Of a stretch of DNA of 26,559 nucleotides, positions 23,584 to 26,559 are shown one piece after another (positions within the stretch are counted from its first letter, which is position 1; each line of letters begins with the position of its first letter). The notes beneath the pieces are model-generated. The model was given only the letters and a program-made list of their open reading frames with translations, had not been told where the DNA came from and ran no database searches. This DNA comes from SCTG01 sp036005325 (GTDB lineage: Bacteria; Nitrospirota; Nitrospiria; Nitrospirales; NS-4), in the NCBI GenBank assembly GCA_036005325.1, contig DASYQR010000008.1, positions 1 to 26,559 of the forward strand. The letters are read 5' to 3'. The position numbers and the translations under genes are program-made.

Positions 23584-24552
23584 TCAGCGCTCCTTGCGGA
23601 TGGCGTCAAGGACTGCCGGAACACCTTCTTTGATCGTGGGATATTTGAGCGTCCAACCCAGCGACGCCTTCGCTCGCTCGTTCTTGACTCGCGTCGAGCA
23701 GGTCGCAGATTCCGCCCACAGCTCATCCTGCTTTGCGCACTCTTCCACCGTGATGGAGCCGGGCACGGGCTTGCCGAGGGTCTGGGCAACGACGGAGAAC
23801 CACTCCTTTTGCGTGACCGGCTCGTCGTCCACCAGGTTGAGCATCTGCGTGATGGGCCGCTCCTCCGCGGGAGGGGCGTAGCCGAGCTGCTCCGCCGCCA
23901 GGACGTAAGCTTCCGCAAGGTCCTCCGCATGCACGAAGCTGACGTAGTTCTCGCCCGATCCGACTATGCGCGCCTGGCCTTGCTCCAAGGTCGGCAGGAG
24001 CCTTTCCTTGAACCAGCTCCCGTTTCCATAAACCCATCCGGGGATAAAAAAGGTTGCGGCTATGCGCTTGGATTCGGTCAGGTGCGCAAGTTGATGGCGA
24101 GGCGCGCTGATGAACCGGCCAAAGCCGACCGGCTCCAACGGCGTGTCTTCGTCCACCCACTCCTCGTCGTGGTTCCCGTACCCGAGGACGCCGAAGGTGA
24201 GGATCAACCCCTTTATCTTGCCCTCCTGGGTCCCGAGAATGAGATTGCTGCAGGCGTCGGTGTGAGACTTCAGAAGGTCCGGAACCTGCTTCATGGTCGG
24301 CGGCTGGCCTCGCTTGCCGGGCATCGTGCAGCCGATCGCCACGTCGAAATTCTCGATCGCGCGTTCCCAGGGACCGTTGGTCAGGAGGTTGCCGATGATG
24401 GGGGTGCACCCCAGACCCTCCAGAATTTTTCCGCGAACACGATCCCGTGCCAGCCCGTGCACGTGGTGGCCGTGAGCCTGAAAAGCCTTGATCAGATGAC
24501 GGCCGATGAAGCCGGTTCCACCGGCGATAAAGATTTTGAGAGGCACGCCCAT
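23584..24552 (-). CDS. Atypical NAD-dependent epimerase/dehydratase-like SDR
   Basis: A 322-residue extended SDR with an intact N-terminal Rossmann motif KIFIAGGTGFIGRHL (G11-G12-T-G14-x2-G17). The middle keeps the usual layout (LTFGVLGYG, DEDTPLEPV, IPGWVYGNGSWFKE, FVHAEDLAEAYVLA). The catalytic Tyr-x3-Lys is missing: the position after EPV reads GFGRFISAPRHQL, with Phe in place of Tyr and no Lys. It may therefore bind a dinucleotide without classical catalysis, or use a different mechanism, as atypical SDRs do. It sits between mtaB (4-base gap) and miaB (3-base gap), with GGAG nine bases before its ATG. No link between this protein and tRNA thiomethylation is established; the context invites one. 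Confidence 0.85.
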   Translation of the reverse strand: MGVPLKIFIAGGTGFIGRHLIKAFQAHGHHVHGLARDRVRGKILEGLGCTPIIGNLLTNGPWERAIENFDVAIGCTMPGKRGQPPTMKQVPDLLKSHTDACSNLILGTQEGKIKGLILTFGVLGYGNHDEEWVDEDTPLEPVGFGRFISAPRHQLAHLTESKRIAATFFIPGWVYGNGSWFKERLLPTLEQGQARIVGSGENYVSFVHAEDLAEAYVLAAEQLGYAPPAEERPITQMLNLVDDEPVTQKEWFSVVAQTLGKPVPGSITVEECAKQDELWAESATCSTRVKNERAKASLGWTLKYPTIKEGVPAVLDAIRKER

Positions 24553-24556
24553 TGTG

Positions 24557-25873
24557 TTACGCTCCGATCGATTGCACAGGCGGACTCGCTACGGTTATGC
24601 CGCAAGCGAGGCCGTCCATCGCACCGGTCAACCGAACCGCGCAGAGGTTGTTGCTGAGGTCCTCCTTTGCGGGCACGCCGACCCGGATGTAATTGTCCGT
24701 GAGTCCCGTAAAGAGACCGGATTGGTTACGGGTCTCGAATAGGACAGAAACCGTTTGTCCCACATGCCGATGATAGAAGTTCAGACGCTTGGCCCGGGAG
24801 AGGGAGCAGAGTTCCTCGCTGCGGGCTTTCACGATTTTCGAAGGAACCACGCCGGGGAGTTTCACGGAAGCAGTTCCTCGACGCGGAGAGTAGCTGAACA
24901 CATGGAAATACGCGAAGGGAAGGTCCGCAGCCATCGCGCGGGTGTTGGCGAAAGCGGCATCCGTTTCGCCCGGAAAGCCCACCATGAGATCGGTGCCGAG
25001 CCCGAGATCCGGCACGGTCTTGACCGCTTTTTCGACAAAGGCGGCGTAGTCACGGGTTGTATACCGCCGGTTCATCGCCTGTAAGGTGCCGTCGTCGCCG
25101 CTCTGGAGCGGCACATGGAGATACCGACACAGCTTCGAGGGACCGGCCATGCGGTCCAGCAGCTCCTCGGAGATTGTCGTGGGCTCGATGGAGGAGATGC
25201 GGATGCGGTCGAGGCCGGGAATGGCGTCAAGTATCCCGATCACGTCCTCCAGCGTACGGCCTTCGCATTGGTATCGACCGACGTTGACGCCCGTCACCAC
25301 GATCTCACGGTGTCCGCGCGCCACCAAGCCTTCGGCTTCCCGGAGAAGATCGTCCGGACGGCGGCTGCGTTCGTGCCCCCGCGAAAAAGGAATGATGCAG
25401 AAGGAGCACATGAAATTGCAGCCGTCCTGGACCTTCAAATTCGCGCGGGTGCCTTCGTATTCGCCGATTCCCTCGATCGTGAAATCATCGCGGCTGACCG
25501 TGCGGGTGTGGAGCACCTCCGGCGCGGGCCGACGCTCCAGGGAAGTGAGATACCGGGGCAGGTCCATTTTGTATTGCGTGCCGACGATCAGGTCGATACC
25601 CTCTATCTTTTGAAGGGCGTTGGCGCCGGTCTGGGCGTAACAGCCTGTGACTGCCACAAAGGCGTCCGGGGTGGAGCGCCGGATCTTGCGGATGAGGCTC
25701 CGGCAGTCTGCTTCCGCATTGTCTGTCACGGAGCAGGTGTTAACGACCACGAGGTCGGCGGGCCGACCGAACTCGACTAGGTCATAGCCTCGGCTGCGGA
25801 GTTGGTCGCCGAGGAGCGCCGTTTCGGCCTGGTTCAGACGGCAGCCGATGGTATGAAGCGATGCGCGTAGCAT
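24557..25873 (-). CDS. mtaB: tRNA threonylcarbamoyladenosine methylthiotransferase MtaB
   Basis: Radical SAM enzyme that converts t6A37 to ms2t6A37 in ANN-decoding tRNAs. I choose the ATG at 25873, giving 438 residues that begin MLRASLHTIGCRLNQAE, the usual family N-terminus; the frame runs on to a TTG at 25936, but that would cross the promoter. Auxiliary cluster cysteines are Cys 11, Cys 47 (VVNTCSVTD) and Cys 78 (VTGCYAQ). The radical SAM motif is C152-x3-C156-x2-C159 in DGCNFMCSFCIIPFSRGHERS. The motif details (HTIGCRLNQAE, CIIPFSRG) favour MtaB over MiaB or RimO. A TATAAT box ends nine bases before the ATG and no Shine-Dalgarno is present, so the mRNA may be nearly leaderless. First gene of the mtaB-SDR-miaB operon. 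Confidence 0.92.
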   Translation of the reverse strand: MLRASLHTIGCRLNQAETALLGDQLRSRGYDLVEFGRPADLVVVNTCSVTDNAEADCRSLIRKIRRSTPDAFVAVTGCYAQTGANALQKIEGIDLIVGTQYKMDLPRYLTSLERRPAPEVLHTRTVSRDDFTIEGIGEYEGTRANLKVQDGCNFMCSFCIIPFSRGHERSRRPDDLLREAEGLVARGHREIVVTGVNVGRYQCEGRTLEDVIGILDAIPGLDRIRISSIEPTTISEELLDRMAGPSKLCRYLHVPLQSGDDGTLQAMNRRYTTRDYAAFVEKAVKTVPDLGLGTDLMVGFPGETDAAFANTRAMAADLPFAYFHVFSYSPRRGTASVKLPGVVPSKIVKARSEELCSLSRAKRLNFYHRHVGQTVSVLFETRNQSGLFTGLTDNYIRVGVPAKEDLSNNLCAVRLTGAMDGLACGITVASPPVQSIGA

Positions 25874-25882
25874 GGAAATGGG

Positions 25883-25911
25883 ATTATAACGAGCCAGTAG
25901 ATTGGGCGCAA
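25883..25911 (-). promoter_or_regulatory. Sigma70 promoter for mtaB, immediately before the start codon
   Basis: On the minus strand, TTGCGC (25911-25906, 4 of 6), a 17-base spacer, and perfect TATAAT (25888-25883). Predicted transcription start is near 25876, about 3 bases before the ATG at 25873. Confidence 0.65.
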
Positions 25912-25935
25912 GGAAGAAGGGGACCCGAGTAAGCA

Positions 25936-26298
25936 ATGGCCGATGAAGGGTTGGAGAAGCACTTGCTGGCCGGCATGGATGAGCGTCTGCGCGGGTTTAC
26001 TCGGACGGTCGAGATTGAGAGGCGTGAGGGCGTCTTCCGAGCGATCTTCCGGTACGAAGCGCTGGTAGTGGAGAGCGCGAGCAGCGAGAGCGCCGCCGTC
26101 GCGCTCGTCGCGATGGTCACGTCGCTTCAGGAGCGTGGGTACCGGCAGCTCAGGACGCGCCTGAACTTTGTCGGCGGTGCCTACCTGGGAAGCCAGGAAC
26201 CCTGGGTTGAGTATCCCGATCCCGAAGGGCCCGTTGAGCCTGAGGGAAAGCTCGTGGGCATTGTGCGCCGGATGTGGGAGAGGCTCACCGGTCGATGA
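25936..26298 (+). CDS. Small hypothetical protein (120 aa)
   Basis: A 120-residue soluble product with no signal peptide or membrane segment. The N-terminus is helical and charged (MADEGLEKHLLAGMDERL). The middle looks like an alpha-beta unit: TVEIERREGVFRAIFRYEALVVES, then a helix (SSESAAVALVAMVTSLQERGYRQL), then a strand with GGAYLGSQEPWVEYPDP and a final helix (GIVRRMWERLTGR). No family is recognised. It diverges from mtaB across 62 bases and its stop is five bases from the convergent Mrp-like gene. The ATG at 25936 has only a distant purine run (GGAAGAAGGGGA), so a slightly later start cannot be excluded. Confidence 0.7.
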   Translation: MADEGLEKHLLAGMDERLRGFTRTVEIERREGVFRAIFRYEALVVESASSESAAVALVAMVTSLQERGYRQLRTRLNFVGGAYLGSQEPWVEYPDPEGPVEPEGKLVGIVRRMWERLTGR

Positions 26299-26303
26299 TG
26301 TGC

Positions 26304-26559
26304 TCAGACGCCGCTGGTCAGCGGTTTCTTGATTTTCTGGAGCAGGCTCTCGACCGGGATCGTCTCCGTTGCCTCGGCATTCAGCACGCTGATGCGGGCC
26401 GCGATCCTGGAGGCGATCTCCATGAAGGCCTTCGCCTGCGGGGAATCCGGGTCGGCCACGACGAGCGGCATGCCCATATCGCCGCCGGCCCTGATGGCCG
26501 GATCGATCGGGACGCGGCCGAGAAAGGGAATGCCCAGTTTTTCAGCGGCCCGTTCCCCG
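26304..26559 (-). CDS. Mrp/NBP35-family Fe-S carrier ATPase, C-terminal part
   Basis: The gene runs off the right edge of the window; only the C-terminal 84 residues are seen on the minus strand. They read AAEKLGIPFLGRVPIDPAIRAGGDMGMPLVV, then ADPDSPQAKAFMEIASRIAARI, the characteristic end of the Mrp/ApbC/NBP35 P-loop ATPases that carry or transfer Fe-S clusters to target proteins. The GxPFLGxxPxDPxIR block and the DSP-x-AKAF helix are diagnostic. The Walker motifs and the CxxC motif lie outside the window. The TGA stop at 26306-26304 is followed by the convergent small gene. An Fe-S carrier beside two Fe-S methylthiotransferases is functionally sensible, but they are on separate transcripts. 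Confidence 0.85.
   Translation of the reverse strand, partial: GERAAEKLGIPFLGRVPIDPAIRAGGDMGMPLVVADPDSPQAKAFMEIASRIAARISVLNAEATETIPVESLLQKIKKPLTSGV

Noticed and set aside
23296..24657. Plus-strand 453-residue open frame
   Set aside because: Antisense to miaB and the SDR, which both have clear motifs; the frame has no domain and spans gene boundaries.

Overview
This window comes from a Gram-negative, moderately GC-rich bacterium. It encodes a complete tripartite RND efflux set (adaptor, two inner-membrane pumps and a TolC-family outer-membrane channel), a lipoprotein with a lipobox, a Spy/CpxP-like periplasmic protein and signal-peptide-bearing small proteins, so it has a periplasm and outer membrane. 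The overall style suggests Nitrospirota (Nitrospira-like), but that is an inference from general resemblance; no rRNA or marker search was possible. There are no rRNA genes, tRNA genes, CRISPR arrays, transposases or integrases that I can support.

Layout. (1) Positions 1-3086 are visibly AT-richer than the rest. They carry a 5'-truncated type I phosphodiesterase/nucleotide pyrophosphatase-like protein, a small secreted BamE-like protein, a small hypothetical protein and gene-free stretches with short repeats and dyads. (2) Positions 3087-7557 form a tight + strand cluster: a small beta-rich protein, a GT4 glycosyltransferase, two tandem paralogous MFS transporters and a secreted Pro/Lys/Glu-rich repeat protein. 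(3) Positions 7720-15853 hold a Spy-like periplasmic protein with its own terminator, then the overlapping mdtA-mdtB-mdtC operon behind an extended -10 promoter. (4) Positions 15919-19627 hold uppP on the minus strand, a coiled-coil/helix-hairpin-helix lipoprotein, a TolC-family channel behind a near-consensus sigma70 promoter, and a small hypothetical gene ending at a strong bidirectional terminator. (5) Positions 19702-20165 are two tandem-duplicated minus-strand genes for tiny secreted Lys/Glu-rich proteins. (6) Positions 20424-22252 are a secreted PLD-family nuclease-like protein translationally coupled to an FAD monooxygenase-like enzyme. (7) Positions 22267-25873 are a minus-strand operon mtaB - atypical SDR - miaB, so two radical-SAM tRNA methylthiotransferases flank an SDR that lacks the catalytic Tyr/Lys. 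(8) The right end has a divergent small hypothetical gene and the C-terminus of an Mrp/NBP35-type Fe-S carrier ATPase.

How it fits together. The centre is an envelope and efflux region: MdtABC would use the nearby TolC-like channel, the Spy-like protein is a plausible periplasmic stress chaperone, and UppP recycles the undecaprenyl carrier. The right flank is tRNA modification and Fe-S biology; MiaB and MtaB are Fe-S enzymes and an Mrp-type carrier lies nearby. I see no obvious new defence system or mobile element. The most unusual points are the mtaB and uppP promoters placed so close to their start codons that near-leaderless mRNAs are predicted, the SDR with a degenerate active site between miaB and mtaB, the coupled PLD/monooxygenase pair, and repeated in-frame duplications in a glycosyltransferase and in secreted low-complexity proteins.
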